Positions 36,661-48,700 of a stretch of 64,000 bases of DNA are shown here, piece by piece (positions within the stretch are counted from its first letter, which is position 1; the number at the start of each line of letters is the position of its first letter). Below the pieces are notes generated by a model. It was not told where the DNA came from, ran no database searches, and worked only from the letters and a program-made list of their open reading frames with translations. The translations under genes were made by a program, and so were the position numbers. This DNA comes from Filosporella fistucella (Eukaryota > Ascomycota > Leotiomycetes > Helotiales), in assembly GCA_030077755.1 (NCBI GenBank), contig JAQJZZ010000008.1, forward strand, positions 3,906,001-3,970,000, written 5' to 3'.

Positions 36661-39473
36661 GGTGCCAGACCATCTCAGTTTGCGAATTCGCCGTTCATAC
36701 TGAAGGCATTGGCCTCAATAATGCGTGGGAATTGGGAAGCCTTAGAAACTCGATGCGACGGGGGCACACGCTCCTATATAGACGTGGTCCTGATGAAATG
36801 GCAAGCTTCGTGGAGGTGGGGTGGAGTGGGCTGGGTGATTGACGGTATGGATATATAGAGATATATCAGCTGGCGATAGAACTATAGAGGATTGTCGATA
36901 TTAGAATTAATGATTGCCGCTTCGTAGTACACTGTGATCGTGGAAGATTCGGATGCTTGGCGGGCTGAGTGGGTATGGACAACAAAGAAGATCAAGATGA
37001 AGTTTGCTCTAGAAGGAGATGGGAGGTAAGGATGGAGCCCGGAAAGGATATGCTGGAGTCAAGTGAGGATGTATAAGTTCCAATTGTATAGCGATGACGA
37101 TAATAGAGGAGGAAGAAGAGGAGAAGGCCAAAGAGATGGAAAGGAGTGTCGGTGACAGGAGGTCTGTATAATGAGCGTGAAAATGAGAGTGAGAAACGAA
37201 GATTATTTGCTGCAGCAGCTGTCGATGATTGTCTGGAAGAGAAGAATTGAGAGAGCACTCATAGAATTAATGGCCGCTGGCCACGCGCCATCCAGCTCTA
37301 GCAAAGTGCAAGCCAGCCAACAAGCAAGGCAGGTAATCTGCAATGTTGGAACGGTGAAGGTACTTCCCTAGCCCCCGTAGTCTACAGCTGGGAGGAAGTC
37401 TCTGATCCAATCCCGTCACGACATATTCCGGTCGCGATGCACCTTTCCTATCTGGTCAGTTTGCAGCTGTCCAAGAACGGGTTTTGTATGCAGTACATTT
37501 GTCTGTCTGCCCACATATGTGTACATGTAGCTCTAGGGGGGTCACTTCAGCCTCTTCTGGCCCAATATAGACATAGTTTCATGCAGTAGGAGGCAGTGAG
37601 CCAGGGGAATTACCGTCGAATCAACCTTCGTACCAGACAAACCAGGTAAAACATCTTCAGGAGAGCGAGACGAGCCATGCATCATTGCATGAGAAGGGGA
37701 GTACAGGATGAGGGAGAGTATTGGGCCATTATTAGAGCATTGGAGCACGAAACGTATGGTAGCGATGAAGATAAGAATAAGAATAACCTGCCTATCATCG
37801 ATGATAGGAACGGCTGGCCTGTGGGCAGCTTGCAAAGTGGAGGGGGCTCAGTATGCTGGGACAAACAATGCCACACGAATTTCCACCCTTCCTTTTCTCC
37901 TGAATATTCTCCGACGCGACGCGATGAGAGTCTGAGCTAAGTACGTAGCCAGACGGCGAAGCGGGCGTCTACTGGCGTTAAGAGAACATTCGTTGGAAAG
38001 GAGACATCGTTAATTGATGTACTTTGAAAAATCTGTACCTATCGGCGGCCATGAATAACTACAAACCCACAAACTTACTTACACATGTGTAATGTCATGT
38101 AATGTCATGTAATATCATGTACTATGTGCTGGCTGTGTGGCCATCTTCCTCCTGGCCTCTCCTGGCCATCAACTCGTACCAGATCCAAGGTAAGTCCGGA
38201 GTATCTATCAACCAACCTATCGATTGCGATTGGCGAGACTCTATCTAAATTACCATTTACCCCTCTACCCGCCTCCAATCCATCCACAATGAGACCAATG
38301 TTTAATGTCGTTCATCCCAATCCGAAAGTGCCATCTCATCATTCATTTCACATGTCTCGTCTATGCGTGGCGAGGGCCAAGGGTTCCCCAGTCTTTGCAT
38401 AGACAAAAATGCTACAAAGTTATATTACTTTGGAGTATGTGCAATTTCCGCCTTTTCATGTATCCACAACTGTGAGCTCAGATACGAAGCGACAACCGGC
38501 CCGAGCGAGTTACTTTTTTTTCATCACATCACACTACTGACTGGTTCTTCCGGCTTTGCCAGAAAGCTCGTCATCGTGATGAGAAGAAACACTTCATAGG
38601 TAAAGTTCTCCACCATGAAAAGTTATTCGTTCGATGCTTGTGGTAAATAGTGCCAAGGGAAATTAAACATCATCGACGCGATTTTTCGTGAATGAGACGC
38701 GTCGTGTTTTGGCTTTCCTTCCCGCTCCCGTCCGGTGAATCGCCAAGTCATTAGCTCTTCCAGCGGAAATTCTGGAAGGTCGAACCAATGACTTCATCTC
38801 AATGATTTAGCATAGCAACATCTACAACAGCCTTGCCCCGGTCCCAAAAATAGCTAGTATTATAATTGTCTTTCCTTGCGAGGCTGAGCATACCTCCAGG
38901 AGCCTGAGTTCTGGACCATCAACGATCACTCAATACAATAATGCCTTGATTGAGGCTGAATCTCGTTTCAAACCTGAATGCGTGACCTTCTTCAATAGCT
39001 CACATCACGATATATTAATTGGCTGCCGGGTATTGAAACTTTACTGTTACTACTTCTGATAGCTGTAGTTGAAAGCCCTGTCAAAATTCTCAATGACAAG
39101 CTGCCTCGACCTCCCCTCCTTCCCCGCATATCCGTAGTCCGCCTGTGCCTTCCAGGTCAGGAGTACCAACAGAACAAAGGTACCCTACTAACATCGAGTA
39201 TAAAACTTAACCGAACAATACAATAGAACAATGGACCTGCGACTCGAACTGATCTGCCCTGACTGCCATGCTTTGATTTGATTTAGCTATCTTGGCTTGC
39301 GATTCTTAATGGTGCGTGAGTCTCTTCACGCTACCTGTGTTCCGACGAAATCTCGGACCTCTGCAACCGCATCCCGATCTGGGATTTGGGTTGTGAACTA
39401 CATCGCTTCGACGTCGAACAAGCTTTCTTCATATGCCTTTTGATCTTTCAGAGCCTATTGCATATCTGTCGAC
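36661..39473. promoter_or_regulatory. 2.8-kb divergent intergenic region
   Basis: Lies between the divergent starts of the serine-rich protein and RCE1. It holds a perfect 18-bp palindrome at 37791-37808 and three direct repeats of a TGTAATGTCA-like decamer near 38090-38120. Frames of up to about 90 codons occur on both strands, but none is recognisable. Confidence 0.45.
37791..37808. repeat. Perfect 18-bp palindrome
   Basis: CCTATCATCGATGATAGG equals its own reverse complement. It sits in the divergent region between the serine-rich protein gene and RCE1. It could be a dimeric regulator site or chance. Confidence 0.6.
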
Positions 39474-40655
39474 ATGGCGCCAACCAAGTTGTATACTCGT
39501 CTGAAGGATTTTGTTACGGGAAAGGGTTAGTAGTGCCAGCCATCGGAATGCGATCTTTGTTGACCTCAACAATCCATACTCACACCCAACTCTCCCAGAA
39601 GCCGATGTCCCCGCGATGAATATCACCACAGCTCTGGCTTTTTTGGTTGGTATCTCCGGTATTTTATACGCAATTCCAGTCTAACGGTCTGCAGGTTGGC
39701 TATACCCTCATATACGTCGTCCCGTTCTACCTCTCATCATCGACCCGACCCTCCCCACAACTATCTCGAGATGCACCCTCTGTTATCCGAAGCCGAATCA
39801 GATCTGTCACTATCTCGTGCATCATCTGCTCCCTATCAACTTTCTTTGTCCTGACGTCTGCTGGCAATGGCGACCCAATACAATCATTACACCAAATGGG
39901 GTACTTCCCTTTCGGTATTGCCGAGACTGTGAAGAGTGTTGGACTCACGGCTGTTCTATTCCTTGGTCCCCTTTTTGAGGCAGGCGTGGTAGAAGGAGGT
40001 TGGAGAGATTGGATCCGGCTCCGCGGTCTCGATGCTGTTATGAATGGGTGGATAGGTTGGCGCAACCTTGTAGCGGTATGAAGCCCTAGTACAATCTCTC
40101 AAAGCTTGCATATCTCATGTTGTCTTGTAGGGTCCGATCACAGAAGAAGTGCTCTTCCGCTCCGCTTCTGTGCCACTGCTCCTGTTATCACAAGTTTCGA
40201 ATACAAAAATCATATTCCTGACCCCAATCGTGTTTGGGCTGGCCCATGTACACCACTTCTATGAGTTTCGGATTACACATCCACATACTCCAGTAATGGG
40301 TGCCTTACTACGCTCCCTACTGCAATTCACTTACACGACACTCTTTGGGGGCTATGCAACATTCGTATACATGCGCACTGGGAGTCTACTGGCAGTCATC
40401 CTAGTCCACTCATTTTGTAACTGGATGGGATTTCCAAGATTTTGGGGGAGGTTGTCCGGTGGCGAAACAATCATCGGACCGGATGTCAATGGAGGGAAAC
40501 GGAAAGAGGATGATGACAATTCCCCAGTTACTGACGGCCAGCTTGGGATAGGTTGGACCATAGCATATTATATTCTGCTCGTTATTGGTGCCGTAGCTTG
40601 GTATAGACTACTTTGGCGCTGGACGGACAGTATATTGGCAATAGCTACGCTATAA
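39474..40655 (+). CDS. RCE1: CAAX prenyl protease 2 (Rce1, type II)
   Basis: Predicted 334-residue ER membrane glutamic-type endopeptidase that removes the -AAX tripeptide from prenylated Ras, Rho and similar proteins. Exons: 39474-39525, 39599-39645, 39695-40075 and 40131-40655. The catalytic motifs are intact: EEVLFR (Glu165, Glu166, Arg170), FGLAH (Phe195, His199) and HSFCN (His253, Asn257). These positions nearly coincide with those I recall for yeast Rce1 (Glu156, His194, His248). Several hydrophobic segments are visible. The second intron begins GTTGGT, a weak donor, but it has a TCTAAC branch site and keeps the frame. The 39474 start gives MAPTKLYTRLKDFVTGKEAD; a downstream ATG at 39616 would skip exon 1. 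Confidence 0.93.
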
Positions 40656-41001
40656 GTCTTTCCGTTAGCTAGATTGTCGTGCTCACTAGAAAAATATACT
40701 TTTCAGAAGGATTGTTTACACTCATTAATTAGAAGTCGGGTATTTGCCAAGATTAATCTCAGCCTCATCGAGACAGGAGCAGAGGCGCCACAATCAAAAC
40801 TTCTCAAGTGAAGCGTGATTTTTTTCACTTTATAAATAATGGTTTCTTGTCTGAAGCCTACAAGAGCCACCTATCAGACTTTTTCCAGCTCTGGCATTCG
40901 TAAGTAATATATCAAATGTCCTATCAACTTGATATGCACGTGTTACATCTCTGAGAGTAACAACTACAACTCTCAGCCTCGCCATTCTTCAACCCTCCAG
41001 C
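40656..41001. promoter_or_regulatory. Intergenic between RCE1 and dead-Nudix gene
   Basis: 0.35 kb between two rightward genes. It must carry the RCE1 3' end and the promoter of the next gene. No repeat seen. Confidence 0.45.
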
Positions 41002-44000
41002 ATGGCTGAACACTATGCAGAGACTAGTGACTCTAGGAGGAGTAAAGCTCGTGAGTTTTTAATCTTCCATGATCAAGGGACTCTCCGCAATATCAAGAGG
41101 CTCAACATCTCAACGTTGTGGGTCGGGGTTCAAGCTAATGCGATCATTTCGGCACAGGCCGCAGCGCCAGCGGGGAGATTATCATGGTCATTATTGTCCC
41201 GCTCAACAAAGCAAAAAGTCAAGTCCTACTACTTCAATCGGTCCGGACCTCGCAATGGTACCTCCCAGCTACCACATGGCGTGAAAGTGAAGGCTCTCCC
41301 CATGAATCAGCCCGGCGTGTCGCGTGGAAAGGCGCCGGGATTAGCGATATCGAGCATCTGAGGGAAGTTGGAGATGAGGTGTTTCCGGGTCAGAAGAGCT
41401 CGAAATATTGTTACCGCTTCTTTGAAGTTACGGTCACGAAGTTGAGGGAGAATGACTGGCCGAACCAGCTGGCTACGACGAGGAAGTGGACGTCGTATGA
41501 CCATGCGAGGATATTTCCAGAAATTGATTCTTTCGACGACGTGACTACTCGACATGATTGTCCCAACCCAATACCATCACTGAATGAGATCGCGATCTCG
41601 CAAAGTGATGGTCGGGTAACAAAAGATGGCGGCGTAAGTTTGGGTCAGGTATCTTTCCTCGAAGAGAGAATGAAACGAAGTCCTTTCTTTCCTGAGGGGG
41701 TGCTCTCGCAAAGCGATGATACAAGGTCACAGATAACACATGATAGTGGCGTAAGTTTGGGACGAAAATCTCTTCTCAAAATATCGTTACAGACCCCTTT
41801 CATCGATGAGGGAATATCCACACAATATCATGATTTGCCATCATGGGTAACAAACGACCGCAGCGTGCCCTTTGGTGGTCCGTTCAACGCGACGGCGGTA
41901 CAATTTGAAGATATATTCCCTGAGAGGATCCAACATAACCTCCACGACGGAATGAGAAGTTTGAACTTGGGAAACCGAAGTCTCGTCTTGGTAAGTGATA
42001 TCGGAAAGACAACAGAAAAATGGAAGAAAAACGATAACCTCCAAGGACCAGGACAATCGAAAGGAAAGGAAAAAGAGCTTGCTATTTCCAATGTGTCTTC
42101 TCATACACTTCAAAAGACTTTGGTAGCTGGTGACTCTGAAGAAGTGAAAGTTCTGTTGGAAAAACATTTCAATGCCATTGCGGAGGAAGAGTTTGTTTGG
42201 CTTCAAGAGCTGCGAGATCATGGATATACGATTGATGAGATCGCAGATCTACTTCTAACAGAACAGAGGGATTCTCCGTGGATTTATTTTGAGCCTAATG
42301 ATATCCCCTCCTATTCTGTCGACGGCGACTATCATCAACCTTTTTGTGTGCATTCTGGGGGACAAGAAATTCGAGGATCCACAAAACTAATTCCACCTAC
42401 CGAAATAGAAACAGTAGCGGATGATCGACCGTCTTCGAGTCCGAATGAAGCTTTAGTTCAAATACAAGAACTCTGTGGTATTGCTGGAATTATTCCCAAC
42501 ACTCGCGGCCCGGAAGGCAGGGCCAACTCTGTGGTTTTCTCGGACGAGGTCAACAGATTAGGAGCGTCAGTCTCGTACTATCGTCCAAGCCATGGACCAG
42601 TATCACGTAGTAGCTCAGGATCTTACTCTGGTCCGTATGGAGCCTTTTCTGAAAACCCATCTGCGGGCTTGCATACTGCTTCGAACTCTCCAGAGTCTGA
42701 GGATTTTGATTTTGTTCTTCGGGCCCTTGGGAATCTGCTCCGTGCTATTGTCATTGCCCAGCGCAGTGGGATTTGTTGCAGCTTGTTTACAATCCTTATA
42801 TGCCTCCACACACAAGTCACGAGCCGAGGTTCGGATGTCATCGAGTTACGCCAGATAAAGCTTGATTGGGTGTTGGACCTTCATCAAGAGATTTCAGTTT
42901 ATGTGAGACGTGTTGGAAAAGGAAAGCTTGGTGAACTGGACCCAAGCATACATTTTGACCGTGCGGTCAGAACTCTACTGAATTTGAAGGCTGTTCTCAA
43001 TCTAAACTGGGGGAAAGTGCAGACGTCGCAAGGGTTACTTGATCAATCTTCATCGATGGTACAGCTCCTCTGCGTAGCCTTTTTGTCTTACGTCAATTCT
43101 CACATCGGTCCAATGCAGCCTTTCTTTCTCGACACTCCTCTGAGCACTATCGAATTCTTTGGATCGAGGAATTGTTCGAACGATACGCCACACGCAAGGG
43201 CATTTTTGTGTCGGTTCTCTTGTTTAGACGCCATGATTCAAGATCCTGTACTTGTTTTTGGAGATGCATCATGGGAAGAAGCTACGGGGATGCGTTATCA
43301 TCTCCAGACCACGGTGATAGACCTTCTAGATACTTGGGGACCCGGGCAACTTGTCATGAGTCCCAAAAGCGCAAAAATGGACGCGTTGTCGTCGGTTCTT
43401 ATAGGTGGTGGATTCATAACACCAACCTCAGAAGACGGAATAATTCTGCACTGGAGCAAGAACGTGAAGTCACAACATGACTTTGATGCAACATTTAGTG
43501 CATATGACAAGGTCTTGATTGCCGGAGGTGTCACTATTAATGGCACCTGTAAAACGAACCCGACCGAGAGGTGGTCCTCTTTTCGAGGCTCACTAGAGAA
43601 TCTTTCCACAAGTGCTGATTACTGGCAATTCACAGAATTTCAGGCCGGACTCGCTGTGGCAGGTCAACAGTTCGCCGGAGGACAGCTCCAATTCAATAAG
43701 ACTTGGACATGGCATCCAGGCAACAGCTGGAAGAGACAATACCTGAGCCTACTTGCTGAGGAATTACCTTTCAGTGAACTCGATCGGCCGTGGGGTCTCC
43801 AAGTCAGTGCATGTACAGGCGTCGCTCGAAGGGTACCACTTCGGTCGCTGTTGGCTGATACGATGTCAGTCTTCGCGGTGAACCTTGGACTACCACCGGT
43901 TTGGTCTGTATTACAACAGCAAGGTATCATTCAAGCACTGGAAATAGGTGGTCAACATCTGGTGAAGTGGTACAATGATCTGTCTAGTCTTCCACAGTCT

Positions 44001-44612
44001 GAAGAATTGCAGATATTGACTAAGAGGCTCATACGATATATTCTGCTGGTGCTTCGTGATACTGGTATCGATCGAGATCACAAAACGTTCCTGATTGCAT
44101 GCCCACAAGATCACGCTGTTGGAATGCCAATAACCATGTGTCTTCCAGTTCCGTGTGAGAATGCCAGTCTTTGGGCGAAAATACTCGAAGACACCGAAGA
44201 ATGTGCTACCTTTGCTTGTATGACCAAGCTCTGCTTTGAGTCGCAAGAGCACAAATGTCAGCAAACTCATCAATGGGAATGTCCATCGCTTGATACAGCC
44301 GTACAGCAATCACGGCCACGGAGGGAGCCTATTCTTCTTGCACCTCAAGCTTGGGATCTGGAGGTTAACAAGCTATACTGGATTGGGATGCCACATTCTG
44401 GACTTCAGGCGAGAGTGGCACTACCACCAAACTCACCGAACTCTTCTTTTCCAAGACTTTATATATCCAAGAGTTCAATTCCTCAAAAGACAAGAGCGAG
44501 ACTAGGAGCTATGGGCAAGATGATGCTGGGGCCAAATAGAGATCGCCTGAAAGAGAGACAGATTGATACTTGGCCGGCAAAGGATGTTTTGATATTATCT
44601 CAACCAAAGTGA
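41002..44612 (+). CDS. Degenerate Nudix domain fused to a large fungal domain of unknown function
   Basis: Predicted 1167-residue protein in two exons (41002-41050, 41158-44612). The N-terminal 110 residues follow the Nudix fold of diphosphoinositol-polyphosphate hydrolases (EIIMVIIVPLNKAKSQVLLL, WYLP, TRKWTSYDHA). However, all the acidic residues of the Nudix box are replaced: the REUxEE core reads RVAWKG (residues 70-75), so hydrolase activity is not expected. Residues about 150-260 contain three imperfect tandem units of 36-38 residues. After a Ser-rich linker, residues about 540-1100 form a large region with blocks such as WGPGQLVMSP, HWSK, SACTGVARRVPLRSLL and ECATFACMTKLCFE. I recall this block in many uncharacterised fungal proteins with varied N-terminal domains, but I know no function for it. 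Confidence 0.8.
41274..41342 (+). other. Inactivated Nudix box
   Basis: Encodes residues 56-78 of the fusion protein. Against the consensus Gx5Ex7REUxEExGU it reads Thr56 for Gly, Gly62 for Glu, Arg70 kept, Val71 for Glu, Lys74 for Glu, Gly75 for Glu and Gly77 kept. The three metal-binding glutamates of REUxEE are therefore absent. Confidence 0.75.
41590..41930 (+). repeat. Three imperfect in-frame coding repeats, 36-38 codons each
   Basis: Units begin at ISQSDGRVTKDGGVSLG, LSQSDDTRSQITHDSGVSLG and STQYHDLPSWVTNDRSVPFG. The repeated CAA codon falls at 41601, 41709 and 41823, giving spacings of 108 and 114 nt. Each unit ends with a Pro-Phe or Asp-Ile-Phe plus acidic-residue pattern (FFPEGV, PFIDEGI, IFPERI). 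Confidence 0.75.
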
Positions 44613-45028
44613 ATGCTTCTATATATCTATCTATATAACTATGATCTACTCCTGTAGCTCTATCTTGGAACATTGCACATGAAGCTTCTTGCTCTGTCAT
44701 CGATTTGAAGCTGTCTAAGATCCTTCCAGCCGGGGAAAGCAATTCCCCTCTCCCAGCCATTTGGTCTGCAATACATAGACCTTTTTACGAATTTCAGCTC
44801 TTTTGCCTACCCTCCTTTCTATGCTATAAAAACTTACGGGTAGAAAATACAAACGATGCCTCGATCTGGTCCTGAAGATGTAATCCTATAGAGAAGTTAG
44901 TATCCACTCAAGAGCGCTGAACACGAAGAAATAAGCTCTCAAACTATATCCCCAACAGCCTTCAGATAGGAAGAGATTGCAACAAGAGACCCAAACTTAC
45001 TGATTCGCCCACCCATCAATCAAGATAT
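44613..45028. other. Convergent intergenic region
   Basis: 0.42 kb between converging stops, with no gene seen. It could hold a 3' exon of the small secreted protein if that gene is spliced near its end. Confidence 0.4.
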
Positions 45029-45424
45029 CTACCCTCTGTCAGCACTCCCTTCACTCCCGTAAATTCCACCAGGCTTACAGCAAATGTCCAAATACGCCTC
45101 CATATTCAGACACCTACCCGTAAAATTCGGATCAAAGCAATCATAAAAATGCCTCGGCCATCCCCAATCCCTCCTCTTTCCCAACTTATCGACATGATTC
45201 GGCGGCTTATGAGGTGCCTTCCCCGGCTTTGCAACCTGCATATCCATGATTGGGGAATCTGCATCGCCGAAGAGCGTCGAGTGGTTGGTGTAAGGGGAGA
45301 TACGCCCCGTCTCGTGGAAGGTTTTTGCTATGTTTGCGCGGTGGGCTGGGGAGGGCGTAATTGTTCCCAGTGAGGGTAGTGTGGCTAGAGCACCGATGAG
45401 GAGGGTGGTGAGTAGGAAATGCAT
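45029..45424 (-). CDS. Small secreted protein, Kex2-processed cysteine-containing peptide
   Basis: 131-residue ORF with a clear signal peptide (MHFLLTTLLIGALATLPSLG), an intervening pro-region with one NxS/T site (NHST) and a dibasic Kex2 site (LGKRR, Lys83-Arg84). Cleavage there would release a 47-residue C-terminal peptide rich in aromatic residues (RDWGWPRHFYDCF) with four cysteines (96, 105, 115, 116), enough for two disulfides. I recognise no family. Small secreted cysteine proteins with this layout are typical of fungal effectors or secreted signalling peptides; the role is inference. It is transcribed in the same direction as TSC2, starting 317 bases beyond the TSC2 stop. Confidence 0.65.
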   Translation of the reverse strand: MHFLLTTLLIGALATLPSLGTITPSPAHRANIAKTFHETGRISPYTNHSTLFGDADSPIMDMQVAKPGKAPHKPPNHVDKLGKRRDWGWPRHFYDCFDPNFTGRCLNMEAYLDICCKPGGIYGSEGSADRG

Positions 45425-45741
45425 TTTGATTGGTTAAAGGGGGTGAAACAAGGATATACTGATGAATGTGGATGTGAATAAGAATGGTTTAGAACAGCCC
45501 ACAGTGCATTTCTGCTGAATTGGCAATGCCTATGCATGCTCCTCATGGGAAAGAATAACATTTTCAAACCTGAAACTACCACATCTGAGTTGCATTCTCA
45601 CTGGTCTGTGAAAAAATATAGAAAGCTGAGATGCTATTTTGAAGAAACCTAGTCAAATGTATTGCGCCTTGAATGCGAAGCAATATGAGAAACGCGAAAA
45701 CAACGTGCTTTTGTGGTATTTCCATGCCATACGCCGCCCCT
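45425..45741. promoter_or_regulatory. Intergenic upstream of the secreted-peptide gene
   Basis: 0.32 kb that must carry the TSC2 3' end and the secreted-peptide promoter. No specific element recognised. Confidence 0.4.
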
Positions 45742-48700
45742 TTACGCCCATTTAGAAAAGTCATAGCTATTTACAAGGCTCTCTTCCCCACTAACCGGAC
45801 CAACTTCTGTCTCTGCAGTAGAGAGGACTGACGATCTCTGTGAATTATTCTCACTTGCATTTGTTAAGAAGTTTGCAACTGAAGACCGCCGAAGACTGTT
45901 GAGGCTGTCACGGACATTATTGGACGCGCCGTTGGATGTTCCAGGCGGCGAGGTTGGCGTAGATGATGGTTGCTTGGGACCATATCTATCTCTGATCCTA
46001 TTTATTTCCCGGAGTCTATTTCTCCAGGACGATATATGCTCTCCACCTTCTTTATTGGCCCAAACCAGAGAGAACACAGATGCGTTGAGAGCCAGGAGTC
46101 TTATGAACCCAGGCAAGACAGCCAGACTCATGATCTTTGTTTCTGCGGCTGGTGATATTTCGGGAAACCCAGGCTTGCTCATAACTTGCACCTTGTAGAA
46201 TGCATTGTTTGCATGCACCTTCGATCTGAACCGAGTTGCCACGAATGATGCCCTGGACTCAGGTGTGATGACAATGTTGACGAAATTGAATTCCGAAGGA
46301 AAAGTGTCGAACCGAAAAGGAGCCCCAGAATTATTGAAAATGATATTTACAAAATCATTTCCAATATGCCGCTTCTTGCCAATACACTGCGGATCATTGT
46401 CGAGATTGGTTGGCATCTGAGTGGTAACGTGAAATACGATTTCCGTAACGCGATCTCGCCAACAGAAGGTATATTCACCGTCAGAATTTGCCACCCTATC
46501 CAGGCCTTGAGTGTTGAATTTAGCACCTTGTAGCTTGGTGAGTGTACCCAAACCCGAGAGAAATTCGGTGTAATCGCTGCTGCCCTGAATATTCGCGAGA
46601 ATCTCAACCTCATTGGTCTGATTCTCGCCAATATAAATGACACCTACTTTATGGCCATCGACAGTAAAACTTCGATTGAAGTTCTTCACTGCTCTATCCA
46701 TAAAATCATCGTCTGGCAACGGAACCGGACGCATGACCTCACTGGTCTGGGGAATTGAAGCAGTAAGCTGTAGCAACAGATGGCTTGGCAACTTAACATT
46801 ATCAACAGAGTGACGCCCATCTTTCATGATGTCGGTGATCACAGGGATTTGGTGAGGAGGAGGTCTGCTGAACTTTTCTTGGATGATGTAGCAGGAAGTG
46901 CCAGACGGTTGTCGTTTCGTAATTTGTGCCCAGTCTCCACGAGTTGCCTGCTCAACCGTTACAAGACTATTCCCGACGATCCATCTCTTCTTTTTGATTT
47001 CACCAAATGTTTCTTCATTGAAAGATGGATCAGGGTCCGACTCGTCAACGTCGGCATAAGCTACTCTCTGCATAAAATCCAACGTCACCTGAGCTTGTTC
47101 ATCAATCTTCTCCTTTCCGCTAATATCGATGGAGACCAAACTTTTGGCGATCCAGCTAACCTTGCCGGCTCGGTCGGGAAGTTTCAAATTAAGGACCCAA
47201 AATATAATAACGTGGTATGCTAAAGCATATACATATTGAGGCAGATCATTTGATGTGTTTGGCTGAAAATTACTCTCAGCGGCATTGTCACCCACACCGC
47301 CAAGTGATACGCCAGAATTTCTAGTCGGGGCGCCGCGGCTCGACATCTCCTTGTCCTGCTGGTCGCGCACGTATTGAAGATAGCGAACGCAGATGGCGAA
47401 AATGACTCGGTACTCTTCGTCTCGGAAATTAACATAGAGATTGGGGAGCCTGGCGAGGCAAGCTAAGAATTCCAGGATATGAATTGCGATGTGGCTCTGA
47501 GTGATGATTTGAGACATCTTCACTAGGATGGAATGGAGTAATTTGCTCATTGACCCAGGAAGCTCGTGACAACATATTGAAAGTGCATGTATGCAAGACT
47601 TGGAGGTTCTTTCGCCGACCCCTTGGAAAAACGTTCGAACGATATCATCTTGATCAGCCTTGGAAAAGTGTTGATGGTAGCTCATAACCATGTTCAAGAT
47701 CTGGACGAGGCATATAGAAACGTCGGCTTTGCGAAGGCCGGAAGAAAGTGGTGGTTCTTGGTAACTGCTGGTCTGAATCTGGCCGCACACTAACTCCCTC
47801 AACTGTTTGATCTGCGGTATCGCAGCACGGAAGAGTGCCTGGTTGGTTAATTGAGATGCCAAATGAACAAGAATGTAGCTGTATATTTCCCAGTCACAGC
47901 CGTTTTGCATCAACTGAATGATCGCCTCAAGGTATGAAGCAACGTTTAGGGGGTTTCGTGCACGATCAGTAGTAGAATTTGAAGGTATATTACTTGTCGT
48001 GCTTTCCAAAAACGGACTCTCTGTTTGACTTGTTTCTAGAATTGGTTCGCTACTCTCTGTTTCAAGTACTGATACCAAGAGTGAGCTGGCTTTGCCAGAT
48101 GTAGGTTCAGGAAGTGCGTCCGGGTCAGGCGACATCCACATTTGGTGATTTCGCAGAACCGTTCTACTCAAACCACTGCCAGCCCTATATGGCTGTCTCT
48201 GTTGAGGATGACCTTGGCCAAAAGAGGTGCTTCGTGACAATCGTGAGTTGGCACCGTCATCGGCACGGGATAGACGATGCTGTGTCGCAGCATCATCAAT
48301 TTCATGCTTTCTTGCCAAAGATGCTGGCGTGCGGTACAAGGTCGCTGCAAGCGCATCACTCTCTGTAAATGGCGTCAAAAATATTCCATTTGCCCAGTCT
48401 GCCCTCAGTCTGAACAACATTTTGAGAGCTGAAATACGTGCATCCGTCTCGCAATCATGGGATTTTGCAATGGACAAGAGCTCTGTAAAAACCCTTGATG
48501 CTTTGGTCATCGACTTGTTCATCGTTCTCATGAAAATCTGTACTAGACCTCGTGTAACAACGTTTGATGGAGTCTGGGTAAGATTCGTTTTGGAGGCTGT
48601 GGCAGGTTTGCTTGCCGCCAACAGACCATGCCTAGAGCCTGGTGGCGACCCGAGTGGAGATTGCATGCGATCACTTGTAATGCTCTCGCGAATGGCATCG

